Assembly: GCA_023664865.1 (NCBI GenBank)
Contig: JAMPEU010000014.1
Span: forward strand, 23,334 to 87,333
Reading direction: 5' to 3'
DNA: 64,000 bases
DNA from: Butyrivibrio sp.
GTDB taxonomy: Bacteria > Bacillota > Clostridia > Lachnospirales > Lachnospiraceae
Position 1 is the first letter of the stretch; the number at the start of each line of letters is the position of its first letter. The translations under genes and the position numbers were made by a program. This document shows positions 28,066 to 37,809 of this stretch, in pieces. The notes under the pieces are model-generated. The model saw only the letters and a list, made by a program, of their open reading frames with translations, was not told the origin of the DNA and did not search any database.

Positions 28066-29193
28066 CTAGTCGGTGGCGGACAGATATCCGTCGGCGCCCA
28101 TTGTGTATAAACCTGTATCAACTAAATCCTGCAGATTATCCTTGGTAATTACATTCGGCACAAGCAGGAAAGAAGGACATTTGTGTCCTGCCGATGTTTC
28201 ATAAGAGTCTGTGTCGTATGCACATTCAATTCCAAAAGTATCGATTAAAGCTGCGTCAATAGTATCGCCTGCAATAATGGTCTGCGCGAGAGCTAATGTA
28301 ACAACCGCCTCATTGCTTACGTTCTTATACACAGTCATTGTCTGAATACCGTCAACGATATTTTTCAGGTTAGCCTCATCGCCGTCCTGACCTGTAATAA
28401 GTACAGAGTTAGAACCTGCATAGTCGGAGGTAACAGCCTGTGCAACGCCCAGTGCGGTAGAGTCGTTAGAGCAAACCCATATATCAAGCTGTGTTCCGTC
28501 CGCATAATAGGAAGAAAGCACGTTCTGCGCCCTTTCAAGAGCCGTATCGGTATTCCATTGCGCTGTAGCAACCGTATCAAAGTCCGTCTGTCCGGAAACA
28601 ACATTTAAAGTCCCCTTGTCGATATAGGGTTTTAGCGTATCCATAGCGCCGTTATAGAAATATCCTGCGTTATTATCGGCAGGATCGCCTGCGGTAAATT
28701 CTATATTGTAGACTTTATTTCCCGCATTAGCAAGGTCGAGCGTATCTACAACGAATTGTCCCTGAAGTCTGCCAACCGTATAATTATCGAAAGATACATA
28801 ATAGGAAACCGCATCGTTCAAAATCAGACGGTCGTAAGAGATAACCGGGACATCTGCCTGCGCAGCTTCATTCATGACGGTATTCAACGCCTCGCCGTCT
28901 ATGGCGGCAACAATGAGTAAATCAACGCCGTCTGCAAGCATATTCTGGATATCATTTACCTGTCTTCCGGAATCATTGTCTGAGAAAGTAAGAATAGTTT
29001 CATAGCCTGCTGCCTTGAACTTGTCGTTAAGATATGCTCCGTCACGGTTCCAACGCTCCAGAGATTGTGTCGGCATGGAAATGCCGATTTTACCCGCACT
29101 GTCTGTCGTAGTACCGCCATTTAAACCACAGCCTGCCAATAAAGCGGCAGCCAAAATAAGACTTAATAAAACGCTAAGTAATTTTCTTTTCAT
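28066..29193 (-). CDS. chvE: Sugar-binding lipoprotein of the ChvE family
   Basis: The 375-residue protein has a lipoprotein signal peptide with lipobox LAGC and a periplasmic-binding fold of the ribose/galactose type (KIGISMPTQSLERWNRDGAY, SYDRLILNDAVSYYVSFDN). It resembles ChvE/multiple-monosaccharide binding proteins more than RbsB. It would deliver sugar to the permease encoded downstream. ChvE is also known in other bacteria as a ligand-loaded input to sensor proteins, which is of interest given the signalling genes upstream. Confidence 0.9.
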   Translation of the reverse strand: MKRKLLSVLLSLILAAALLAGCGLNGGTTTDSAGKIGISMPTQSLERWNRDGAYLNDKFKAAGYETILTFSDNDSGRQVNDIQNMLADGVDLLIVAAIDGEALNTVMNEAAQADVPVISYDRLILNDAVSYYVSFDNYTVGRLQGQFVVDTLDLANAGNKVYNIEFTAGDPADNNAGYFYNGAMDTLKPYIDKGTLNVVSGQTDFDTVATAQWNTDTALERAQNVLSSYYADGTQLDIWVCSNDSTALGVAQAVTSDYAGSNSVLITGQDGDEANLKNIVDGIQTMTVYKNVSNEAVVTLALAQTIIAGDTIDAALIDTFGIECAYDTDSYETSAGHKCPSFLLVPNVITKDNLQDLVDTGLYTMGADGYLSATD

Positions 29194-29215
29194 TTTCTTT
29201 TAATCCTCGCAATCG

Positions 29216-30982
29216 TTATAGTTTTTTCGTAAGCTTTAAAACATTATGCCCGCCTTCATAAACATACTCCACAGCATCCATAAAATTTTTTACAATATGA
29301 ATACCCATACCGCCTTCCTCGCGGGAATTTTCCATCTCTGCCGCATCCGGAGCGGCTTTAACTGTCGGATCGAAAGGCTCGCCGTTATCCGTAAACGTAA
29401 GGCACACCTGACTTTCTTCCACATTGCATGACACTTCTGCGCTTTGCGCCTTGCTGTAACGTACAATATTGGAAAAAATCTCGTCCACAGCAATATTCAG
29501 CTTGATAATAATTTTGTGCGACACATGGTTTTTTTGCAAAACGTCTTCTACAAAAGAGGAAACCTCCGCCATGCTCTCCAGCGTGGGAGCGACCGTAACA
29601 GAGTTTATAAAAAGCAGCTTCAAATGAAGCATAGTCATATCGTCGAACTGCGGCGCGTCCCCCACAAATCCATCTACATCTGCTTTCACGTCAGTACACA
29701 ATTCCTTCGCAACTTTTCCCTTAGAGCAATTTAGTACCGTAAGAAGCCTTTCATTACCATACATCTGCTGCCTTGCATTAGTCGCTTCCGTAACCCCGTC
29801 CGTATACAGAAAAATTTCATCACCCGGCACAAAATCCGTCTCCCCTATGCGATAATGAAGATTGCCGAACTCTCCAAGTACAAAACCGGGTTTGAACTTC
29901 AAAAATGTAAATTCCCCGCCATTGTGACGAAGCAGAGGCGGATTGTGTCCTGCGTTCGCAAAAAAGAGCTTCCCTTCCTTTATATCCGCAATCCCCATAA
30001 AACAGGTTACAAACATTTCCGCATCATTATTCTCACATAGCTGGTTATTCACCTTTTCTAACGCCTTATCAGGTGAAAGCCCCGCCTGTGCCGCGTTATT
30101 TAACAGATTTTTCGCCACCATCATAAACAGCGCAGCCGGAACTCCCTTGCCGGATACATCCGCTATCACAATCGCAAGCCGCGTTTCGTCCACTAGAAAG
30201 AAATCATAAAAATCGCCGCCTACTTCCTTTGCCGGCGTCATTGACGCGTAAATATCAAACTCCTGCCGTTCCGGAAAAGCGGGGAAAATACAAGGCAGCA
30301 TAGATGTCTGTATGCGGGTTGCCACATCAAGCTCTGCCGCTGCGCGCTGACGCTCCTCATTGTCCTTTGCCTGTTTCTCCAAAAGATTTCTCGTCCGTCC
30401 CGCAATCGTCATGCAGACCGCGTGCGCACCGATTAAAATCAAGGTTCTTGGAAGGACAAAAAACAGGGTGTTCTCCAATAAAAGCCTGCCCGTAATGACA
30501 CGCTCGCCGGAATAATAAGGCGCATCTAAAAACGTCTGATCCCACTCTCCGAAGTACATAGCTATATAGATTGAGGCAGAAAACAATACCACTGACAAAA
30601 TCAGTACAAACCGCGTCAGCTTTTTGGAATAATAGTGACAGCTTAAAATAAGCGGCAGCATCCACGCAACCACCATATGCTTTGAAATTGCACAGGACAG
30701 TATGAATATTCCGGTAATCGAACAGCACATAACCGCATATTTTACCCATGCCCTATCCAACTTGCAAATGAAAGCGGGAAGAATGGAAAATGCTAAAAAT
30801 ATGGGCATTGCCGTATTCATGATTACTTTGGGCGTGATAAAAATCCCGACCATATCCAAAATCCAGCACAATATGGCAACCAATGAAACTATTCCGATAC
30901 ATCTGGCAGCATACCGGTTCGCTTCCCACTCATTCTCAAGGAACAGATTGTAATCAGCCTGCTGCCCTGCATGCTTCTCCAT
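29216..30982 (-). CDS. Membrane SpoIIE-type phosphatase fused to an RsbW-type ATPase domain
   Basis: The 588-residue protein has six or so membrane helices in residues 27-195, a short coiled linker (200-225), a SpoIIE/PP2C domain (about 235-455) and a histidine-kinase-type ATPase domain (about 460-588). Phosphatase motifs are AKEVGGDFYDFF, IADVSGKGVPAALFM, NAGHNPP and YTDGVTEA. The ATPase part has an intact N-box (VDEIFSNIVR, N505), DNGEPFDP (532-539) and GGMGIHIV (558-565), so it may act as a kinase. The likely substrate is the STAS protein encoded immediately upstream. Having both enzymes on one chain could make it a two-way switch. The N-terminal membrane part has no recognisable ligand domain. 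Confidence 0.88.
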   Translation of the reverse strand: MEKHAGQQADYNLFLENEWEANRYAARCIGIVSLVAILCWILDMVGIFITPKVIMNTAMPIFLAFSILPAFICKLDRAWVKYAVMCCSITGIFILSCAISKHMVVAWMLPLILSCHYYSKKLTRFVLILSVVLFSASIYIAMYFGEWDQTFLDAPYYSGERVITGRLLLENTLFFVLPRTLILIGAHAVCMTIAGRTRNLLEKQAKDNEERQRAAAELDVATRIQTSMLPCIFPAFPERQEFDIYASMTPAKEVGGDFYDFFLVDETRLAIVIADVSGKGVPAALFMMVAKNLLNNAAQAGLSPDKALEKVNNQLCENNDAEMFVTCFMGIADIKEGKLFFANAGHNPPLLRHNGGEFTFLKFKPGFVLGEFGNLHYRIGETDFVPGDEIFLYTDGVTEATNARQQMYGNERLLTVLNCSKGKVAKELCTDVKADVDGFVGDAPQFDDMTMLHLKLLFINSVTVAPTLESMAEVSSFVEDVLQKNHVSHKIIIKLNIAVDEIFSNIVRYSKAQSAEVSCNVEESQVCLTFTDNGEPFDPTVKAAPDAAEMENSREEGGMGIHIVKNFMDAVEYVYEGGHNVLKLTKKL

Positions 30983-31006
30983 AATTTTATCTTCCTCCCG
31001 CCGCCA

Positions 31007-31306
31007 TCACAGCTCAATCGTCAGTATGTCAAAGGAGCCTGTCACCTCGAATACTTCCAGCACATCTTCATTTGCGCCCCTGATTACCATTTCCCCCTGC
31101 CTATCCATTGCCTTCTGCGCAGAAAATATTACGCGGAGTCCTGCGGAAGAAATGTACTCTAACTCTGAAAAATCCATAATCAGCTTTTTCACGCCTTCAA
31201 GTGATTTCTTTAATTCCGCATCCAGTTCGGGAGCCGTTGTCGTGTCAAGCCTTCCCACAGTCTTAATGGTCATTTCATTTCCGGCAGTCGTTGTTGTAAT
31301 CGTCAT
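31007..31306 (-). CDS. STAS-domain anti-anti-sigma-type protein
   Basis: The 99-residue protein is a single STAS domain: GRLDTTTAPELDAEL, then LIMDFSELEYISSAGLRVI with the serine pair at the usual phosphorylation site. The start at 31306 has GGAGG 8 bases upstream; the ATG at 31321 is itself part of that ribosome site and is unlikely. Such proteins bind RsbW-type kinases when unphosphorylated. The phosphatase/ATPase gene follows after 24 bases, and the 5'-nucleotidase gene precedes it. No sigma factor gene is present in the unit. Confidence 0.9.
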   Translation of the reverse strand: MTITTTTAGNEMTIKTVGRLDTTTAPELDAELKKSLEGVKKLIMDFSELEYISSAGLRVIFSAQKAMDRQGEMVIRGANEDVLEVFEVTGSFDILTIEL

Positions 31307-31323
31307 TTTCTTTTCCTCCATTT

Positions 31324-33012
31324 TTACTTTTCGGATAACACTTTAATGCGTCCCTGTTCTTTTCTATATTCGTCCCCGATTGTTCCGCCTAAATGCTCCT
31401 TTATGTATGTGCTTAAAACCTGATAGTCTGACATTCCCTCGTCAATTATGAGCTGGTTATCCGTGAACATATTCAAGCCGTCCCCGCCTTCCTTTAACAG
31501 ATAGTTGTGAGACGCCACTTTATACATCTTATCAGGCTCGATTGCCTGATAGCTTCCGTCTTCTCCAAGCACTTCCACATCTTTTACGCGCCGTTCTCCC
31601 TCCACAGATACAAACATGCCGTTTTCGTCTGTTATAACGGAGGACTCTACCGATAAATCAACGGTGAAGCGCAGTCCCGACACCTGCTGAAAGCCGCCGT
31701 TTTCTCCAATGGCGTTTCCCGCCTCTGAAACCTCAGCCATCATCTGTGAACATGACATTTCCAGACAATCCAATATCTCCTGTCCGCTTGCCCATACCAT
31801 GCAAAGCGTATTCCCATACGGGTGTACCGCAATTATGTCTCCATAAGTGATATCGCCTGCCTCAATATCCGCCCTGATACCGCCGCCATTGATAAAGGCA
31901 ATGTCCGCCCCGGCAACCTCCCTGTACGCATCTGTGCAGAAATCTCCCAGATTTGTTTCCCTGCTGCGAACAAGCCGCACGCCATCTGAACCCGCAATCG
32001 TCAATGCCACGCTGCTGCTGCTGCCTATTATCTCGTTAAGCGTAGCTTCATAGCGTAACTGAATATCTTCCACGCAGGAAGCCATTTCATCATCTTCTTT
32101 GGGATATCCCATAATCAAAGTGGACACCATTTGCCCTTTAGGCGTAATCATAAGCTGTCCGATTGCGCCAAACTTTTCTCCTGTAGAAGATAAAAGCACT
32201 AACTCTCCTTCCTTGTTTTTAACATATTCACAGGGAATTGTGCTATGGGAATGTCCGTCCAGCACGGCATCCACGCCCGTAGTCCCCATAATCAAATCAA
32301 CCGAGCGGAAGGGTTCTGAGACCTCGTCCGTTCCCAGATGAGTAAGTAAAACCACATAATCTGCGCCTTCTTTTAAGCAGTCGTCAATGCTTTCCTGCAC
32401 CGTGGCATAAAATGACTCTTCATCTTCTGCACTAAATCCATATACATACTCACCGTTCTCGTCCATAAATACAGACGGCGTAGAAGAAAGGATACTTTCC
32501 GGCGTAGACACCCCGATAAATGCTACTTCCACATTCCCATATTTCTGAATAGCATAAGGTTTTACTGCGGAAAGCTTATTTTCCCCGGTCCCGGAATAAG
32601 TGATATTGCAGCCAAGATACTCTGCATCTGACAATTCCAGCAATCTGGCAAGCTGATCCATGCCATAGTCAAACTCATGGTTGCCAAGCACCGCATAGTC
32701 GTAGCCGACCTTATTCATAAGCTCCACGGGATATTCCCCGTCCGACACGGTGCCGAGGGCATCTCCCTGAATGGCGTCGCCGCAATCCACCAGCGTAACG
32801 TAAGGCGAATTCGCCTCAAGAAATTCGCTGTAAGCCGTAAGCTTAGCATACCCCATATTCCCGTCCACTGCACAATGGACGTCATTGGTATAAAGGATAT
32901 AGATATTACTGTCTCCTTCGTTCCGTACACTGCCAAAAAAAGCTGACAGCCCGACTGCCAATAGAATGGCCGCACATATGCACAGTATCGTAAGTTTCTT
33001 TTTTTTGCTCAT
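31324..33012 (-). CDS. Membrane-anchored 5'-nucleotidase / metallophosphatase
   Basis: From the ATG at 33012 (AAAGGAGACGG upstream) the protein has 562 residues. An N-terminal helix (about 6-26) anchors it outside the cell. The metallophosphatase domain has YTNDVHC, GDAIQGD, GNHEFDYG, LTHLG and GHSH; the C-terminal 5_nucleotid_C domain has GGGIRADIEAGDITYGDI. The family removes phosphate from extracellular nucleotides or UDP-sugars. Its place between a transporter gene and a STAS gene suggests nutrient scavenging tied to the same signal. No LPXTG motif is seen. Confidence 0.9.
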   Translation of the reverse strand: MSKKKKLTILCICAAILLAVGLSAFFGSVRNEGDSNIYILYTNDVHCAVDGNMGYAKLTAYSEFLEANSPYVTLVDCGDAIQGDALGTVSDGEYPVELMNKVGYDYAVLGNHEFDYGMDQLARLLELSDAEYLGCNITYSGTGENKLSAVKPYAIQKYGNVEVAFIGVSTPESILSSTPSVFMDENGEYVYGFSAEDEESFYATVQESIDDCLKEGADYVVLLTHLGTDEVSEPFRSVDLIMGTTGVDAVLDGHSHSTIPCEYVKNKEGELVLLSSTGEKFGAIGQLMITPKGQMVSTLIMGYPKEDDEMASCVEDIQLRYEATLNEIIGSSSSVALTIAGSDGVRLVRSRETNLGDFCTDAYREVAGADIAFINGGGIRADIEAGDITYGDIIAVHPYGNTLCMVWASGQEILDCLEMSCSQMMAEVSEAGNAIGENGGFQQVSGLRFTVDLSVESSVITDENGMFVSVEGERRVKDVEVLGEDGSYQAIEPDKMYKVASHNYLLKEGGDGLNMFTDNQLIIDEGMSDYQVLSTYIKEHLGGTIGDEYRKEQGRIKVLSEK

Positions 33013-33040
33013 CTTCCGTCTCCTTTGACACATTTGTATT

Positions 33041-35776
33041 CTACAAAGAAATCTCTAAGCGGTTCTTGCCCCTCTCGTATCCATAACGGCTTTCCCTGAT
33101 TACAGATTTTACCAGCTTAATGGAAATCTCGTCGCCGCTTTCTAAGGGATTGTACGGTGCGCCGCCCCAGACAAAGCTCATAGTCAGCGCGCCGTCCGCC
33201 TCGTAATACTGTACGGATATCTCCAGCATATAATTCCCTTTCCGGTTCGGAATGATATTAAGCGCACAAACCTCTTCAAACACACGCCTTAAGTTTTCCG
33301 TCTGCCGCTGGCTCAAGAACTGCTTTTCCCCAAAGTTCCTTAACTGCTCGCTCATGGCGATAAAATCATATTCAGGAGAGGAAATTGTAAACGTTAATGC
33401 CTTCAAGCGCTTCACAAAAGCCCTCGTCTGCTCCCGTTTAGGGGAATCAAAAATTTCCTCCGGCGTGCCTTCCTCGTATATTTCACCCTGATCCATATAA
33501 AAAATCCGCGTGCTGACGTCCCTTGCAAACTGCATTTCATGGGTAACAATCATCATGGTAAGCCCGCCTGCCGCCAGTTGTCTGATAACGGAGAGAACTT
33601 CGCCTACCATCGTCGGATCTAACGCGCTCGTCGGCTCGTCAAACAGCACAATTTCCGGTCTCATGGCAAGCGTCCTTGCAATAGCCACCCTCTGCTTCTG
33701 CCCGCCGGAAAGCTCGTCCGGATAAGAAAGGGCTTTCTCCGCCAGTCCTACCGTTTTGAGCAAGTACATTCCGTATTCATACGCTTCCTGCCGTCCCTCG
33801 CCCTTTAAGAGCGTCGGCGCCAGCATGATATTCTCAATGACGGTCAGATGTGGGAAAAGGTTAAAGCTCTGGAATACCATGCCCATCCGCTCTCTTACAG
33901 CGTTCAGGTTCGTTTCCTTTTTCCCCATGTCCTCGCCGAATACGCAAACCTTACCGCCCGTCGGCTCTTCGAGCCGGTTCAGGCAGCGCAGGAAGGTGGA
34001 CTTTCCCGTGCCGGATGGACCGATAATGGTAATGACCTCTCCCCGCTTAATCTGCGCATTTACATCTTTTAACGGCGTTGCGCCTATAAATTCCTTCTTT
34101 AAATGCTCTACCGTAATCAGCTCAGACGCCTCATACGACGCGGTTTCCTCTTTTTCCACATATACTGACATCACATCTACGCCTTTAGGGTACGCCCTCG
34201 GCTTCCGTTTCACGTCAAGCTTAAGCTCAACCCTTCCAATTAAGAAGGCAAAAATTACAGAAATCAAAAAATATATCGCAGCAGTCGCAAGCAGCGGGAA
34301 AAACGCCTCATAGGTACGGCTGCGGATAATATCCCCCGCCTTCGTCAAATCCTCAATCGAAATATATCCCACGATAGAAGTCAGCTTCAACATGGTGACA
34401 AACTCACCCCTGTAAATAGGAAGAACGCTCCTTACCGCCTGCGGCAGAATAATACGGATAAAAGTTTTACCCCTGCTAAAACCAAGCGCCGTAGCCGCCT
34501 CCCATTGCCCTGCATCTACCGTCTCTATGCCGGTATTCAAAATCCCCGCGACTGCCACTGCAAAAATCAGGGAAAAAGAGATAACCCCGACCGTCACAGG
34601 CTCAATCTTAACCGAGGCAAACACTACAAAATAAATAATCATCAGCACGACAAGGCTTGGGATACCCTCCATCAGCCTGCATATCACCCTTGCAAGCCCC
34701 GCAAGGAAACGGTTCTTACAGCGCAGCCACAGACAGAGCAAGAATCCCAGAACCGTCCCGAAAATTCCGGCAAGCACAGTAATCTCAAGCGTAACTAAAA
34801 GCCCGTCCACAATCAGCTTCCAGCGGTTTTCACGCACGAAAGTCTTTTCAAAGCTCTGAGCTATTCCTGCAAAAATGCCCATTCCAGCACTCGCGCCCGT
34901 CTCCGCGGCAATTGACGCCGAAGGGCTGTTTAAATCAAGCGTCTCTGATACTCCCTCTAAACTTTCGGTTCTGCATAAAAAAACCGTGCCGCCCGAATAA
35001 TAAGACTCACAGAAATCCACGCTCTCGGCGCGTTCCGCAGTGACAATGATACAGCATGCCGCAATATCCGCCTTATCCTGCTGTATAAACGGAACGAGCG
35101 AGGCAAATTTCGTTTCAATCAGTTCCACGCCCATATCAAGCCTGTCCGCAATTATAAGCACAAGCTCCGTCTCAAAGCCGGACGGATTGCCGTCGCTTCC
35201 TATGTACAACATCGGCATATTCGTTCCGTCAAAGGCGAAGCGCAGCGTCCCATTCGCGCGTTCGGATAAGTTATACTGCGTCCAGTCAATCTGCATGGCT
35301 TCTTCGTCGCCGTTTAGCCATTTTTCCGCCAGCTTGTCAATGACTCCCTCTGACTTAATCTCACGGATAACGCCGGATACCTTATCAGTCAGCGCACTCC
35401 CCTTTTTCAACATCATGCTATACGCATCACTTGATATAATCTCCGGAAACATTGCAAACTCATCCGGTCTTTGTGCAGCAGCCATCTGCGCCACCGGACT
35501 GTCTAAGGCGAGCGCCTCCACATCACCTTTTTTCAAAGCCTCAAGCTGCGTCGTAAGGTCGTCATAGTAATTGTAGTTAAGGCCTTCAAACTTATCTCCC
35601 AACACCTGGTCATAGAGCGAACCCGTAAGAACGCCGATAGTTTTCCCGCTAAAATCTGAGAACGACCGATAAACCTCTGTTTCCTTTTCACTGCCGGCAC
35701 AGCCTGTAAATGCCATGACAACAAACAGCATAAGCCCGATTAGCCATGCCGCCTTCTTCATTCTTTTTTGTCTCAT
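33041..35776 (-). CDS. One-piece amino-acid ABC transporter (binding domains, permease, ATPase) with a C-terminal RsbW-like domain
   Basis: One 911-residue chain holds a whole polar amino-acid importer. It has a lipobox (FTGC, C26), two half-binding segments (about 36-160 and 176-270), a HisM-type permease (about 320-516, with [17 protein letters not shown]), and an ATPase (about 553-790) with GPSGTGKST (586-594), LSGGQ (689-693) and FDEP (712-715). The last 115 residues do not belong to the ATPase. They resemble the RsbW fold: an N-box-like [10 protein letters not shown] (N840) and GGAPYNPLE where DNGxPFxP is expected, but the Asp and the glycine-rich lid are lost. I infer a non-enzymatic docking domain for a STAS protein. 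Ribosome site AGGAGG; 15 bases after the chemoreceptor gene. Confidence 0.87.
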   Translation of the reverse strand: MRQKRMKKAAWLIGLMLFVVMAFTGCAGSEKETEVYRSFSDFSGKTIGVLTGSLYDQVLGDKFEGLNYNYYDDLTTQLEALKKGDVEALALDSPVAQMAAAQRPDEFAMFPEIISSDAYSMMLKKGSALTDKVSGVIREIKSEGVIDKLAEKWLNGDEEAMQIDWTQYNLSERANGTLRFAFDGTNMPMLYIGSDGNPSGFETELVLIIADRLDMGVELIETKFASLVPFIQQDKADIAACCIIVTAERAESVDFCESYYSGGTVFLCRTESLEGVSETLDLNSPSASIAAETGASAGMGIFAGIAQSFEKTFVRENRWKLIVDGLLVTLEITVLAGIFGTVLGFLLCLWLRCKNRFLAGLARVICRLMEGIPSLVVLMIIYFVVFASVKIEPVTVGVISFSLIFAVAVAGILNTGIETVDAGQWEAATALGFSRGKTFIRIILPQAVRSVLPIYRGEFVTMLKLTSIVGYISIEDLTKAGDIIRSRTYEAFFPLLATAAIYFLISVIFAFLIGRVELKLDVKRKPRAYPKGVDVMSVYVEKEETASYEASELITVEHLKKEFIGATPLKDVNAQIKRGEVITIIGPSGTGKSTFLRCLNRLEEPTGGKVCVFGEDMGKKETNLNAVRERMGMVFQSFNLFPHLTVIENIMLAPTLLKGEGRQEAYEYGMYLLKTVGLAEKALSYPDELSGGQKQRVAIARTLAMRPEIVLFDEPTSALDPTMVGEVLSVIRQLAAGGLTMMIVTHEMQFARDVSTRIFYMDQGEIYEEGTPEEIFDSPKREQTRAFVKRLKALTFTISSPEYDFIAMSEQLRNFGEKQFLSQRQTENLRRVFEEVCALNIIPNRKGNYMLEISVQYYEADGALTMSFVWGGAPYNPLESGDEISIKLVKSVIRESRYGYERGKNRLEISL

Positions 35777-35791
35777 TTTCCCTATAACCTC

Positions 35792-37795
35792 CTATATCCT
35801 GAACACCCTCATTCTCTCCATCAGTTTCTTTGCTTCCCGCTCTAATTCCTTCGCGTTACGGGCTACAATATCACTGTCCTGAGTTACCGTTTCGGTATAA
35901 CCTTCCAGTTCCTGCGCCGACTGAGTAATCCGCTCCATTTCCTGCACTTGATAATCAGCGATTTTGTGCATATTTCCTGCAACTTCTTCTGTCCTTCCGA
36001 CCAATTGCACCATGCGCTCCACCGCAGTATCCGTCTCTCCCACCTTTTCGTACACCATATCAAAAGTTTCCCTGTTCGCACCGACCAGCTCCGCGCTTGT
36101 CTTTACCTCCACAACACTTTCCTTCGTCTTGGCAATGGCGCGCTGCATAGCCTCCTTAATCTCCGACGTCAATCTGGAAATATCATCTGCCGCGTCACCG
36201 CTATTTGCTGCAAGTTTTCCAATCTGGTCCGCTACAACCGCAAATCCTTTTCCTGCCTCACCCGCACGTGCCGCCTCAATAGAAGCATTTAAAGACAGAA
36301 GATTCGTTTCCTCCGCAACATTGACAATCATCTCCACCATACTGCCAATCTGCTCCATCGCAGTATCCGTCTTCATCATCTGCTCCGCAAGGGAAGATAT
36401 GCTTTCTTCAATATGGCGCATACTTTCGCTGACACGCTCCGCCGCTTCTCTTCCGTTCACCGAGATATCCACCGTCTGACGCATAACTAAACCTGCGCGC
36501 CTGCCCTCTGAGTCCGCCTCTTTGATAACTTCGGAAAGCATCTCCATCTGTTCGGATACTCCCCTAGCCGCTTCAGACAGTTCTTTTACAATCTGTCCAA
36601 GAGCTTCCATTGCTTCCGACTGGCTTTTAGAAGAACCGGTCAGTGAGCCTGACACATGGCCATTCTCCACCGACTGACGCTCCAGCCATTGCGCGATACC
36701 GATAATATCGGATATCGTCGTGCGCATCTGTGTCAAAAATTCCTGCATATGCGCACTCATAACAGCAATCTCATCTTTTCCTTTAACTTCAACCGTCTGT
36801 GAAAAATCACCTTGCGCTACATTCTGTATGACATCTGTAATGCGCCCTACCGGTTTTACAACGCGGTTCATCAAGTTAAATGTCGCAAAAATCAGCACTG
36901 CCGCAGCAGCCGCAGCAATCACTATCATAATTATCTCCAGCCGATGTAATCCCGCAAGTGCCTCGCTTCTGGACATATAGCTGACTAAAACCCAATCCGT
37001 CCCGTCAATTTCATTCAAACATACAAAATAACCCTGCACAGAAAAGAAATCATCTGCACCGGCTTTCTGATTTCCAATTTCCTTCCCGATAGCTGCATAC
37101 AATTCATTCAAGTCCGAATCAGAAAGCGTGCGCGCTATCATATCGGTATTCGGATGCGCAATAATCGTCCGGCTTTCCTTTGTCACTAAGAACGAGCTGA
37201 TTCCGCCGCTTCCCTCAATATTCGATACAACCTCAGAAAGATAATTCAGATATACGTCTACGGCAAGTACCCTGACTGCATCAGTATTTCCCATGCGCAC
37301 AGCAGCGCTGACGCAGATATCGCCTGTCTGTGAATCGTAATACGGCTCCCCAAAAGCAATCTCCTCATTTTCCTTTCCGTCAAGATACCAATCCCGTTCC
37401 GTCAAAACCCAGTCGTCACCCGGCACCCAACCTGACGCATCTAAATACACTCCCCGGTCATCACCCATATACAATCCCACCGGATAAGCATCACTCTTTT
37501 CAAAAGAAGTCTCCATAAATGCAAGCACCTCTTCATCGTTAGCAAATCCGCCTTCTTCAATCGTATCCTTATAGACCTGAAGCTCGCCAAAAATCCGATC
37601 TGTCCATGCGTAAATATCACCTGCACAGACTTTTGCATTAGCGGCAAGATTCTGCTCTGAAATACTTGTAATCATTTTTCGTGAAAGTCCGAAAAACGTT
37701 ATAATAATAACCAGCACAATAGGAATAATGACCACGATTAATTTTGTACGGATTCCAAACGTTATGATTTTCTTCTGCCCATCTTTATTGTCCAT
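35792..37795 (-). CDS. dCache-domain methyl-accepting chemotaxis-like sensor
   Basis: The 667-residue protein has membrane helices at about 17-36 and 283-305 around an extracellular dCache domain, then HAMP (about 305-360) and a methyl-accepting signalling domain with the tip [20 protein letters not shown]. In the dCache domain R134, W136, Y137, Y152 and D180 follow the spacing of the amino-acid-binding dCache motif known from receptors such as PctA; the first motif Tyr is replaced by W129. So amino acids are the likely ligands. The gene is 14 bases after a LytTR regulator and 15 before an amino-acid transporter, which suggests local signalling and not flagellar taxis. Confidence 0.9.
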   Translation of the reverse strand: MDNKDGQKKIITFGIRTKLIVVIIPIVLVIIITFFGLSRKMITSISEQNLAANAKVCAGDIYAWTDRIFGELQVYKDTIEEGGFANDEEVLAFMETSFEKSDAYPVGLYMGDDRGVYLDASGWVPGDDWVLTERDWYLDGKENEEIAFGEPYYDSQTGDICVSAAVRMGNTDAVRVLAVDVYLNYLSEVVSNIEGSGGISSFLVTKESRTIIAHPNTDMIARTLSDSDLNELYAAIGKEIGNQKAGADDFFSVQGYFVCLNEIDGTDWVLVSYMSRSEALAGLHRLEIIMIVIAAAAAAVLIFATFNLMNRVVKPVGRITDVIQNVAQGDFSQTVEVKGKDEIAVMSAHMQEFLTQMRTTISDIIGIAQWLERQSVENGHVSGSLTGSSKSQSEAMEALGQIVKELSEAARGVSEQMEMLSEVIKEADSEGRRAGLVMRQTVDISVNGREAAERVSESMRHIEESISSLAEQMMKTDTAMEQIGSMVEMIVNVAEETNLLSLNASIEAARAGEAGKGFAVVADQIGKLAANSGDAADDISRLTSEIKEAMQRAIAKTKESVVEVKTSAELVGANRETFDMVYEKVGETDTAVERMVQLVGRTEEVAGNMHKIADYQVQEMERITQSAQELEGYTETVTQDSDIVARNAKELEREAKKLMERMRVFRI

Positions 37796-37809
37796 GAATT
37801 TTTATCTCC

